Source: Apostichopus japonicus
Lineage: Eukaryota; Echinodermata; Holothuroidea; Aspidochirotida; Stichopodidae
DNA: 64,000 nucleotides
Direction of reading: 5' to 3'
Assembly (NCBI RefSeq): GCF_037975245.1
Contig: NC_092564.1
Span: 6,849,484 to 6,913,483 of the forward strand
The notes beneath the pieces were generated by a model that was given only the letters and a program-made list of their open reading frames with translations, had not been told where the DNA came from and ran no database searches. Each line of letters begins with the position of its first letter. The first letter of the stretch is position 1. This document shows, one piece after another, positions 14,097 through 28,100 of this stretch. Made by a program: the position numbers and the translations under genes.

Positions 14097-14540
14097 AATT
14101 ATTATAAACTAATTCATTGTCTTTTGTCGATGCGCCTTGTATAACTCGACGTATCCATCAAAATCTGGTGTTTAATCTCTGCATAATTTTATCTCATAAA
14201 ATTAATCAATAACCCTCTGCAGGAAACCCATTATATATTCTCCAGTTTAGATATGATATGTGTGAATATTTACATAACTTAAAATTATTATAAACTAATT
14301 CATTGTCTTTTGTCGATGCGCCTTGTAGAACTTAATTTCTATTATTGGTAATATCCAGTCGCTTTGATAAACAGGATTTAACATTTAAAAGATGTCTAGC
14401 ATCGATGTACGTATCCATCAAAATCTTGTGTATAATCTCTGAATAATATTATCTCATAAAATTAATCAATACTTCTTTAGGGGAAACCATTTTTTAATCT
14501 CTAGTTTAGATATGATCTGCATGAATATTTATATAACTTA
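14097..14540 (+). repeat. Diverged tandem duplication, two unequal units (186 and 258 bp)
   Basis: Unit 1 (14097-14282) and unit 2 (14283-14540) both begin AATTATTATAAACTAATTC and share TGTCGATGCGCCTTGTA, CGTATCCATCAAAATCT and TCTCATAAAATTAATCAATA in the same order. Unit 2 carries about 75 extra bases containing TCGCTTTGATAA. A similar TCGCTTTGATAA lies upstream near 13914, which suggests a third, more decayed unit. Confidence 0.85.
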
Positions 14541-14695
14541 GTCCGCGTGACATTAAATAGTACAAAGTGAAGACTACAAGCTGTTTTACATGTATAAAAA
14601 AATAGAAATACCAAACATATTAATTATTCACTAAAATTGAATTGGACTTAAATTTCGTTTCAGATAATATTATTTTGAAAGATCATAAGAGAATA

Positions 14696-14697
14696 TA

Positions 14698-14749
<52 letters not shown>

Positions 14750-14760
14750 ATATATATCTA

Positions 14761-14812
<52 letters not shown>
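14696..14812. repeat. Compound (TA)n-(TC)n-(TA)n microsatellite
   Basis: Two TA runs flank a pure TC run of about 24 bases (14760-14785). Confidence 0.95.
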
Positions 14813-14813
<1 letters not shown>

Positions 14814-16199
14814 CACCGAATATTTTTTAAATAGTGTAATATAACGATGAACGTTAAGCGTAATAGCCCAAATATGCTCTGCCAAAGCTTATACGTACAC
14901 CAGTAAAGACCAATCGTAATATATAGGCATACAATTTTTGGCAGAAACCAGATTAAAAACATTTCATTTTCCACTCCATTTATTCGAATTCTGCTTTCTG
15001 TTACAGAATGGAAAAAGAACATAACATAATTATTCTAATATAAATAATATTATAACTCACAGTCACGATTGAAACATGAAAAGGCACGCAAAAGTACAAA
15101 TCACTACAAACACACAATAAAGATGTAACAACAGCTAACGAAATAAGTCAACACAACTAGAGAAAGCATTTTGAATTTGCATAAATTTAACTTTGCTCTT
15201 ATTCTCCTTGTTGTCTTGAGGTAAATATTTTACTTTTGGTGAACTAGAAAAACGACATGGAGGAAACTTTGTACTATTTGATTGATTTTGTACATTTAAC
15301 GTTTAATGTTCATAATAACATGGTCTCTAAGAGCTCCGGTCCTCAATTGCATGCAAATGCCCCACAGGATGAGTAGATTCTGTTCCTCTTTTTCATCAAT
15401 CAAAATTAAATATTCCTTTGAGCTACACTTTTAACCTCTCCGACCTCTACATCCCTGACATACAAGCACCATGGTGTCATCTGACAATAATTAAACTAAA
15501 ATTCTATACAAGCTTCTTGTATCCGAACACATTTGATTACACATTTAAAAATGTATATGAAAAAATAATTTGAGTTTTCTGTATCCTGTAGCCTTCATTG
15601 AAGTGGCAATAAATATAATATATATATATATATATATTTTTCATTTCCGTTACTGTTTTTTAAATTTATTTTGGCGGTGTGTGTATGTGTGTGTGTTTAG
15701 GGGGAGGGGGGAGACGAAATTTGTCCACTTATCTGTCAAAACATTTTTTCATTAAAACATGTCAAAATATGGGGGGGGGGAACCCACAAAATATGCCCCT
15801 AAATTCCTCTATTAAGGTATGAATAAACCCCCCCAAAAACCCCTACTTGCAAGGGTACAGTACAGTTAGAGTTAAAATTTATTTCTAGCAAATATTGTGA
15901 TATTCACATAAAATTAGATATACTCCTTTATTTAACTAAAATATATATGTTGGGCTATGAACTATTCCCTTACTTTAAAAGTTACCGTAACGATTCATGT
16001 CTATTTTAAGTTTACAAATATAGTAAGGATGTTAGTTCACAGCTACCTTAATATCTCCTTCTTACATGGTTAAATATAAAACCACAAGATCATGACAAAA
16101 TTCACCCAAATTTTTGTGCATGCATTATTTTTATTTTTGCCCTCTCTATTTATTTTTGTCATCTTCCTTTTTCAAATTCTTCTCCTTCCCTTGTCACAG
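14813..16199. other. No gene recognised; small TA run and a G10 tract
   Basis: Contains a short TA run at 15618-15638, TG-rich sequence at 15677-15698 and a G tract at about 15770-15780 followed by C-rich runs. No recognisable frame. Confidence 0.5.
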
Positions 16200-17960
<1,761 letters not shown>

Positions 17961-19204
17961 TCGTGTCAAACAATAGAAGAAAACAATAGTCCATTGTTTC
18001 TTTGTTATACTATTAAATGACAATATACAAAAGCTTTCAAAAGCAAATATCATGACGTTTTCTAAAATATTACAAGAAGATGAAGATATAAAGACAGCGT
18101 CCTCTCTTTATAGAAGAGCAGGGTTTCATTGTCATTAACTGGTGCAGTTTATATCCCCTCCCCCCCAACCTTTATATTGCCCGTGATTGGGGAATAGAAA
18201 GCAACATTTCCTCGAGAACTAAAGAACAATATCTTCTTTTATTGACTATTATTGGTTTGATCGCCAGTGGATGTCCAACTCTATACTGACTTCGCTAGTC
18301 AACCATTGTGTGTTTGTGTGTGTGGTTTTTTATTGGGAGGGGGGGGGGTAGGGGGTCTGGTGACGGACTCTTTTGATCATAAAAGTGTCTTTTATTGATA
18401 TATTCTAAAGATCAGGCATTGATATTTTGCACAATTTGGAAACAGTATCTTTACAACTTGAGATTGATATATACTGTTCCTATTGAAGACATACAGACCC
18501 ATACCTAAAGATGTACTTGAGTCACGGCTAGTGTACCACCATTACATTCCACCACCACCCCCCCCCCACCCCTCCTCCAACCCATATGTGTCCTCCATCC
18601 CTAACTTATATAATAATACATTACACATTGTTAGTGATAGGAAAGAATGTATACCGGAAGCAGACCATACCAGGGTCGACTAAATTGCTGAGATTTCTAT
18701 GAGCTTGTTACGGTGGAACCTTTTGTCGGCTTCTTCTAAAGTAAAACCTCTGGTAGACCCAACCAAGGAAAAAGTTATTGTCATTTTGATTGATGTATAG
18801 AGTCACTGCTTTTGTAGTGCCCAGCTATCGGATAACGTTACTGCTAAATATCTGTTTCCATAGTATCAAAACATTCTGACTGTTTGTCTCAAGTTCAACT
18901 CGATTAAAATTTATGATGTCAAACGTCTCCTCCAAGATATCACAACGGGTGGGGCCTGCTAAATGTATTTCAACAAAATATAGCCGATGCATCAAACGAA
19001 AACAGAAAAAAATATATATATATAGAAATATTAAATGTCAGTATATGATAGCTTACAAAAATTGTTTGCATCAAATATTTTAATTATCTTCTATTTAGGT
19101 CATGGTAAACATTTTTCACTTTTAATAAAACATATTTTGTCTGTAACATTTGGTATATTCTTGGTTTCATTTGTGATTTTTTTTCTATTGTTATTTTTTG
19201 TTTT
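17961..19204. other. No gene recognised
   Basis: AT-rich with C tracts near 18155 and 18560 and a G tract near 18341. No recognisable frame or element boundary. Confidence 0.5.
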
Positions 19205-19282
19205 ACTATGATTCGATACTTGAATTCTGATAACCGCGGTATTCGGATAACCGATGTTTTGTAGGCATTATGTTACTGTACA
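19205..19282 (-). mobile_element. Possible pogo/Tigger-like terminal repeat remnant
   Basis: Read on the minus strand the segment starts TACAGTAACATAATG and contains two GGTTATC blocks, one inside CGGTTATCCGAA and one inside ACCGCGGTTATC. Terminal repeats that start with a CAGTA-type motif and carry repeated TTATCCG blocks are characteristic of pogo/Tigger elements. No matching opposite terminus was found nearby, so this is at best a solitary end. Confidence 0.35.
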
Positions 19283-20736
19283 TTACAAAGCGTATAGCTA
19301 ATGTTCCAAAAGATATTAAAGGAATAACAAACGTTGAGATTTAAACAAGGAAATAACCTCATAGAGAGCTTGTACTACGAAGTATATCCACCCAAAACCA
19401 TGCAGCTTAATAGCTTGTTCCGTTGTTATGATATAAAAATATTGATATGTAAGATATTCACTTTATTTAATTGAGTGTATTGCATAATCATATTTTGATG
19501 TTATCCATCGAATACACGTCTTTGATATAAAATTATAGAAAAAAAATTAAATACGCAATGGGATGTTTTCAATACAACTAAACGCTGATATCAATTTTGA
19601 CACGGTCCATAATTGTACTTTGAAACGCAATGTAAAAAATAAGACAATTGGATGTGTTGTTCCGCACATGACAAATTATTGCATTATTGCAATATAAGTT
19701 TCTAAACCAAATCAATCAATTTCAGAACTCAATATTTCGACGGAACCAGGTATTAAGATGGACATTAGGCCATTTTTGCTTTTGTGACATGAGCTTTTAA
19801 CAGTATTGATTATCACTTGCAATGTTCAATATTATCCTTTCAACCTAAACAGTTTTATTACAATATGTTAGAAACAATTATTAATCACAGTTAGAGAATA
19901 TTTCCTGAACTTTTCACACAATAATATGTTAACACATACGGACAAATACACTAAGTTTATATTCCTGGCAATATTTTACAATTCCCCTGTACATTGTGTG
20001 TGTGTGTGTGTGTGTGTGAAAAACAGTAGATATGATATTAACCAGATGAAAGTCAAACTATTCCATTGTTACAAACACTATAAGTATATATAGTATGCAA
20101 TAATACTATCCGTGACATAGCCAAGCTAGTACATTTATCGACCTCAACATTGATTTAAACCAGTTGAAGAGGATCGTTAACTTTTTGAAGGTGCTGGATA
20201 TAACAATTTTTAACAATACTCTGTGACGTAATAAATGTCACTCTTACGAAAACAGCTGTCGCCTTTAATATTGAACAAAACCTCTCTTGTTTTGTTGGCA
20301 AAGCTTGACGGGTAAAAAGAAATACATTCATGGGATGGAATATCATCATACACTTTTTTTTCAGGATTCGTCGACTATCTTCTGTAAAACGAAATAATTT
20401 TAATATTCTTACTTTAAAAACAAGTGATACAATTTTCATTTAAACCTATAATGATAGAGATGCTTGTGATTAGAACTCCCGTAGCTAAACCAACACATTT
20501 ACACAGTACATGGAAGATATCGCATGCTTAGGGACGCAACTGAATTATCAGACAATTATTGGTATTAAGTAAAGTGTCAATTGGAAGTTAAAATGTTCTA
20601 CTTTTTAGTTTTTAATCTGTTCTTTACTTTCCTGGTGATAGTAACCTTTCATGTTGTTTGATAAATTTCTTACTCTTAGGTTTAAAGTCTAATATTTGCT
20701 ACTTTTAAATTATCACTTGGAGGTGAAAATATTTTA
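19283..20736. other. No gene recognised; (TG)n run
   Basis: Includes a pure TG run at about 19998-20018. The frame at 20155-20439 (minus) has no recognisable domain. Confidence 0.5.
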
Positions 20737-20764
20737 CATTTTCCGTCTTAGCAGACGGAAAATG
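20737..20764. repeat. Perfect 12-bp hairpin with 4-base loop
   Basis: CATTTTCCGTCT, loop TAGC, then AGACGGAAAATG. The stem is perfect over 12 pairs, but there is no flanking gene or trailing T run that would define a role. Confidence 0.8.
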
Positions 20765-21434
20765 CTCTTTCTTTGCTCCACTTTAATTGTGTGAAAGTCT
20801 AGTATATCATTATGAAGGATTTTTGTAACACAATTTGTCACAAAATAATGAAGTTGTTTTTGCTTCTCCTATATGTAAGTACACGTGAAAAGAGATTCAT
20901 ATCAGTGTGGGGCGATCGCCGAGTATTTTTAAGTTGCAATTTTCAGTACTCTAACATGTAGCGAATAAGAGTATAATACAAGTTCTTAACAACTTGAATG
21001 ATTAGTAACCTTTCGAGTACTAAATAGTACTCATAATGACTCTGCCATGGTATATATACTTAATCGGTACGTATAGAGTTTTATTCATATAACAATATAT
21101 TTATGTTTCACAGTTTTCTATTACTTCTTTTTTCTAAATACTAAGAATATCATTCTCGTTATTTTTCACATCCATGGGTTGGGTTGATGTCAGATAAGGC
21201 TTCACAACAACAACATCATTAAGAATGATATTTTTTCATTAATCAAATGGATCATATCGACAGGATGAACTATTTCAATGTTAAAATATATGTTCAATAA
21301 TAAATGTAAGAACGCCCAATTAAGATTTTTTTTATAATATTTTAGAAATAAGGAAAGCTTTTACCAGAGATGTTTAACTCCTAATAAAGGTTTATTTCAC
21401 GAGAGGTACTTGGATCACATGTGTCTTATACCAT
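20765..21434. other. No gene recognised
   Basis: AT-rich sequence with no recognisable feature. Confidence 0.5.
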
Positions 21435-21768
21435 ATCTCTGCTTTTACATCAAGCATGTGGGATAGCCTGGACGTAACAAATATTGTCTATGAATCAATT
21501 AACACAACTGGATATCTAAAAATAATATGCCCCTGCTTTTATCTCAAGCAGGATAACCGTTGAGTAACAAAATAATTTCTATGAAGCACATAACACAAAT
21601 GGATATCAATAAATAACATATCCCTGCTTTATATCCCAAGCAGTGAAAAATCGTAGGAAACATGTAATATCTATAAAGCATAAAACACAAAATAGATATC
21701 TCTAAATAACATTTCTCTATTATATTTCAAGCAGTGATTAACCTAAAAAAAATGAAGCACAAACCCCA
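21435..21768 (+). repeat. Tandem repeat of about 93 bp, 3.5 copies
   Basis: Units start at about 21435, 21530, 21620 and 21713. Each has the order: CTGCTTTTAT-type start, CAAGCA, about 25 variable bases, TCTATGAAGCA, AACACAA, GGATATC, then AATAACAT. Copies differ by substitutions and small indels, and the last is truncated. Confidence 0.85.
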
Positions 21769-24364
21769 ATACATTAACGGTGGTTTTCAAGCATTTTGGC
21801 AAACTAAATTAAACAGTCCTTTAAAGTTCATTCAAGGTAGCTTTGTTTTACACATATATTTCTGTTAGAATAATGTCAGTTTATTGAATGTAAAAGACCA
21901 ACAATCACATATTTACTGGGACTACAAATACATCTTATAAATAGAGAAGGAAAGTATACCAAAATTTAATCACGAATCAATGAGAAACACTTCTTTTATC
22001 TGATATTTGAATGACACAACCAGTTAAAAAAAATCAAATCAAAAGTTTTATTCTCTGTGTTCTAGTTTTACGTTATTAGCTTTTCGTATATATTTTTTCT
22101 ATACTTTAAGAGGGTAAACATATTAAGTGGCATATGGGCAAAGCTAACAAATTAATTTTCTTGTCAGAAGGCTAATTTATACCTTTCGCTTGGAGTTAAA
22201 TATAGTACAGAATGTGAAGAAAATATACCTAGATTTAAAGCAAAATGGCATGGTGAAAAATATTTCATCTCGATCAAAAGACGAAAAATGTTGACCTGTA
22301 TTTTTTACTTGACCTGATACTTTTAACTGATTTTAATATATTTATTGAGACTGTTTTGAAATGATTCATTTTTAACTAATTATATATACTTTAAAAACTT
22401 TTCCTTTGAAAACAAAATTTTATAGTTTCTGTCGTTAGAAACGTGAAATAGACATCAACTTATCAACAACATTTAAAGTTAGTTTTCAAGAATTCTAACA
22501 TTATAAAGATATAAGATACGATAACTTTGTAATGAGATAAACTAACAACAAACACTTAACTTAAACGGAATAATATATGATAATTATTTTTCATTTTATC
22601 AATTCTTACAATTCTTTACAAATTATTTTTAAGGCGAACAATTATATCAATTTGCATCGGATGTTTTATGCAAGTAGAATTTTGTTTCCAAAATTAATTT
22701 AACTTTTGTTTCTTTGTTGTTGTTTTTGTTATTGTTGATGTTGTCATTTGTCTAGCATATTTGTATTTTCTTTTCAAGTTTACTGATAAGTAGGCAATTC
22801 AGCTTTAAACTGGAAGAGACCTTCGGCTGTCGTCTTATATTCTTTTCACAAGGATACGAGCTAATTGTTTTTTATGAGATATCATAAACAAAAAGTTACG
22901 TTATTTATTTCCCTATTAGTTCAAGCAACATTGTTTGCAGATTTTTTCCGGGTAAACCCTTCACACTGCTTCTCACGCGGAACATCATATAAACCAGACA
23001 CGAAAAGGTGTTCATTGATTACACCTTCCAAAAAGGTTGAGGGGAAAAAAATCAAACAGTCGAGAACGGATGAGAGTAGATTCATATTAACGTATATCCT
23101 TTAGCTATAAATACCGCCATTGTTGGTCACTTTTTTTCAATAATAATAATAATAGTAAATTGAAAAATCAATCTAAAATAAAAAATGGAAATATGAACGA
23201 TTGGTAAGATTGATTGCAATCATGTTTTACTATATCGTTTGTATTTCAAAATGGAAATATTATGATTGGAAAAACTATCAGTTCGTCGGATTGGTATTAT
23301 GGTTATAACCCTACATATGAATAATTGATGAAAATACCAGTCATTAACGTCAGTGAAGCTTGGATTTAATATTAAAATGGAATGAAAAATTGAATTTGTT
23401 TAAGTTTTCACGATATGGAGAGTACCATGTATTATAGAGTGGGCCTGTAAACACCTTTGGACTCACCCACACGTGCACACCCACACATACATACATATAC
23501 ACATCGTCTCGCTATTTGTACATCGGAAATTCTAGAGTAAATTAAGCACTTGTTTATAAAGATATTAGGCCTATATAATAATTTCTAAAATCAATTAGGC
23601 TCTTATATATATATCCTACAGGTTTACTTTTTGATGAACATAAAATGAATTTAAAATTCGATACTCTATAACTTAAATCGACTTTTCCTTATACCAATTT
23701 TTTTATTTTGGTTCTTTGAAATCATTATCGATAATACGATATTTTGTTGTCTAAATATATATTCTGTTTCCAATTTAATAAACTAATCTCTGAACAATGT
23801 TAAGATCCATCTTTTGTGAACGTGTTTTGCAAACAACATTTATGTTAAATGTTAAAAACTTGCAGAAAAATCACTTTACCTTAAATCTATTGTTTGCGTG
23901 TTGTATTCCTTAATATTAAACCTAAAAAGGGATATGGTACCTATATTGATATTTCTTTTGTTGTGAAACACGTGGAAAACATTATGGAATGAAATATTAC
24001 TTTGTATCTGAATAACGCGCTGTAACAACTCAGATTTTTTTCTACCAATTATCCGATAGGGATGCTTACAAAGATTCAGCATATATGTTTTGACTACCAT
24101 TTTTTTTACCTGTTGTCGGTTTTCTCAACATTGTGTCGCAACATATCAAATTTGGGTCATTACTTGTGATTATTTATAACAAACTGAGGCATTCTTCATG
24201 TTTCTCCGTAATTTTTTTATTATCAATTTTAAAATCAAGTCTTCTCTTCGACACAACTATGTTAGCAATATTAAAAGAAAACTAAATCAATGACTCTGAA
24301 TGTTTTCCTAAATAATTCTAGATATGCGTTGATCATACTAAACTGATTTTTAATCACCTGACTT
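21769..24364. other. No gene recognised
   Basis: AT-rich. A short frame at 22865-23104 (plus) starts with a hydrophobic stretch that could resemble a signal peptide, but it has no recognisable family. A degenerate repeat of AAAATGGAAATAT lies near 23185 and 23251. A CA/CATA-rich microsatellite lies near 23468-23506. Confidence 0.5.
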
Positions 24365-24375
24365 CATTCAAGCTT

Positions 24376-24443
<68 letters not shown>

Positions 24444-24481
24444 TATATAAATATATATATATATATATATAAATATTTATA

Positions 24482-24554
<73 letters not shown>

Positions 24555-24584
24555 ATATATATAAATATATTTAAAGCTTGAATG
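24365..24584. repeat. 220-bp near-perfect palindrome built on a TA array
   Basis: The left edge CATTCAAGCTTTAAATATAT (24365-24384) is repeated exactly in reverse complement at the right edge (24565-24584). Between them is a TA array with AAATA and TTTATA interruptions. It could be a TA-rich palindromic MITE or an inverted duplication. No target-site duplication was found. Confidence 0.8.
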
Positions 24585-25077
24585 TTATTCTCCATCTGTA
24601 TTCAATCAGCTTTGCGTATCTTTAGCAGATGTCATCTAAGTAAAGTCTTTTTCAGACTTGTAAGACGAAAAGGAAAATGACATAACTTAGATAACAAGTA
24701 AGAACCTGAATGAACAACATTAGTTGAATAAGAACAAGCAAGAACTTAACGCTGAGATCATTTCTTTAAATTATATAAGTCATTTTACTATATACACAGG
24801 TGTACAAGGTATAAGTAGCTGTCGATACACCCTTCTACAAACCACAAAATCGAAGTCAATTATCATTCAATAAAAACACAAAGGGAAGCTTACATTTGTA
24901 GTTATTATACAGAAAAATGTAAACAATATCTGGACGTTTTTACAACAGCATAATTTGCTTAGCACCAATGTCTCTTGTGTCGGGTTGCTGTGATTGGTGT
25001 TGCTAATTCAATAAATGCAAAGGCACCGTCGTACACTAGGCTCTAGGATACATGAGTACATATTGGCAAACCCACCA
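24585..25077. other. No gene recognised
   Basis: AT-rich sequence with no recognisable feature. Confidence 0.5.
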
Positions 25078-25147
25078 GACTCCCACCACACCCCATCCCA
25101 CCCCGTCCCAACCCATCCTGTCCCACCCAATCCCATCCCACCCCACA
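25078..25147 (+). repeat. C-rich pentamer-like minisatellite (CCCAN)n
   Basis: Imperfect runs of CCCAT, CCCAC and CCCGT over about 70 bases. The complementary strand has regularly spaced GGG runs. Confidence 0.8.
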
Positions 25148-28100
25148 ACTTCCACAGTACACTATAATTCAAATGTCTACATCTACCTTAAAGCAGTTGT
25201 TTGAGGTTTTGGTCGACACCTGTTCTAACGTAATCAGTGTTATTAAAAAATAACATTTTAATTGATTAAAGTAAAATATCCTCCTATGTTTCACTATCAA
25301 TGATTGAAAGGCCAATAAACGAGTAATTAATAATTTTGACTTAATCCACAAAATATTGGTCATCTAGACACCTGTTTTTAAATAGTCTTATATATACATT
25401 TAAAAGGCATTGTTACTTGGAAAGTCCAACATTTTCTAATTGTACTTTGCTAATTGATATGAAAGTTGTACTTAAATTAATGAATAAACCACTGTTGAAA
25501 GAATTTAGAATATTGAACAGCATCAAATATATTATCAAATCAAATCAAACAAACTGTTTTATAGTAACAAATTCATTTATAAAAATTATATATTAAAGTG
25601 GAACATTAATAAATTTAATAGTCATCTGTGCTTGTAGAGGTTTCTGGTAAGACCTTAAAGAGCTGCAGTCCTTAGAACTCAGTGGTTATTTTGTTTGATT
25701 TAAATCTAAATATTTTGACTATTTCATTTTGAGTAAACTGTTGCCTCGTTTGTTTTAATAATTTGACAGTTTTATAAGCGTTAAGATTATTTCATCACTC
25801 TACGTATATAAGTATAACTATTTTCTATTTGAATACATTACACTAAATAAAATTTGCAACTTTTTGTAGTATGACACAGATCAAATTTGTCTTTTTTATG
25901 AATATTTCTTGAATCTTTGCTTATATTTAATTATAACGTTCTACTATACAAGAGTTCAGATATTTCTATTAGCTACCTCTCTCAATTTACTCTTTCGCTG
26001 TTACTCTTACGAAACGATGCCTACGATTGTTGTAAAATAAATTAAGAAACAAATAAAAAAACAAATAAATAAATAAATAAATAAATAAAGATATTTTGTA
26101 AACACCAGACAAACGTTTGTTAGAAAAACTCCGAACATTTAATGCAAATGATAAATACACAAAATAAATGTGGCAACAATCAGAAAGAGTTGAGGTACTG
26201 CATGTAATGATTAGTGAACTCAAAAATGTGACCTCGGGAATGTCATCAGTTCCACAGGGCTTCCCACCCCCCCCCCCCCAAAACCCACCTCCCCGCCATC
26301 GCGCACCCCTAAATTTATTAAAGGCGAGACATTTGTTCCTATTTCCAAACAATTAACTGCGAGTAACATACATAAGGTTTGTTATTGTGCGATGAATTGC
26401 TTATCTGCTTACATCAAAGTCATGATAGGAAGGGTTTCTTAGGCGGCCCGTGGGCGTCGAAAATTGTCAATTCGGTTTACTCAAAATGAATGGTGGGGTG
26501 CTGCATTATTTCTGCCTCCCGTGACTGTCGCATAGACTTCTCAAACAACTACTTGATCCACTGTTGTTCCCAGTGATTACTTTTCACCCTTTGTAAGATA
26601 CCTTTGTATAATGTTTTGTGTTATATTTTAACACCTGAAGTAAAATATGAAGTAAAATTAGTTATTTTAAAATTGGTTATTATATTCATTTGATAAATTG
26701 AAATGATTGAGATTATTGATTAAATATTCATATTGTTGTTGAATTGATTCTACAATGCACCTTAAATAAGATGACCATGACTCTTTGTTCAAACTATAAT
26801 ACACTTTTCACATTTCGTATAAGGAACAAATCCAAAACAAAAATGAGAAAACCTGTTATTTCAATCGAAGTTTATATGGAAATTTTTGTTACAAGTAGAA
26901 AACATGGAGCAACAACTACCGAATGTTATTGTTAAAACAATAAATGAATTCAAACACGTGGCACTAAATTAGCAACAAGGAACAATTTAACGTTGAATAT
27001 TTAAAACTTGATTTAATTACAGTTTAATCATTGAATTAGGAATGAATTGAATTTAATGAGAAATATTGGAGAAAGCCTTAATTAAAACTATTTTCAGTGT
27101 CAACCTTTTACTTTAGTGCAGGGTCATTGCGGAAATTCAATATAAATATTCTATATAAATTCAAACACCTGTTTTTAAATTTAGAATAATGAAATTATCA
27201 TAGTTTCATTTGTGTGAGTTAACTATTAGATTTTTGTAGACCTTTTTATTTTGTTTTAATTCACTATTGTTGTAAAATTAATATTGAATTGAGGTGTAGG
27301 CTTGATAGTATAACAGCGTCTTGCACAATATAACTGTGTGCAATAAGCTGTTGTCGGTGAAGAGCTCTAACGCACTTATTATATTGGAACATTTCTAAAT
27401 AATAATATAATTAATCTCTGTTTTGCATATAACGTAAGATCATTTACAAAAGGTTGTTGAGTAATAATATCAGAAAATATACAGTTTATCGTTTTACAAT
27501 TTTTTTTTTCAGATATGACTTTGATTCGATAGAGATGCATAGCTGGAACATGCTCAAGACAAAACAAGTAACTTGTAAAATCGGAGAAAAATTAAAATGC
27601 TTCTAATTCTCATTTTTTCCCCTCTCTTGTTGTTTTTGCTTCTCCTTCTTCTGCTCTTATATGAATATTATTTCCATATTTTTTTTCCCTCTAAATTAAG
27701 TGAAATACGAGATCAATTTACAATATTAAGTCTGAAATTTATATCAAATATTTTGGTCCTTACAAAATGATTTTTCATAATTGGGCATTTTCCTAATAAA
27801 TTAATCATTATAATACATTATTTTATCGAGGTTTATAAAGTTAAGATCATTTGTACTAAATGTGTTTTGAGTCTATAGGCAAAAGTGTCCAAATTTATGC
27901 TGTACAGTTTATTTTTAAGATTTTTTATATTTCTTCCTAGACTCATTGGATTTTTATTCGAGTAAATATTTAGTTTACTTGTTTTTTTCTCAATCTGTTT
28001 GATCTAAAATAGCATAACTAGTTCATTGTTCATTTTCAATAGTGTCCAAATTTTTCAAATTTATTTTCAAATGTGAAAATTACTATACAATTAAGTCTCC

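Noticed and set aside
22865-23104. 79-codon frame with a hydrophobic N-terminal stretch, possible secreted peptide
   Set aside because: One short frame in AT-rich DNA with no homology I recognise and no upstream or downstream exon signals. Chance is sufficient.
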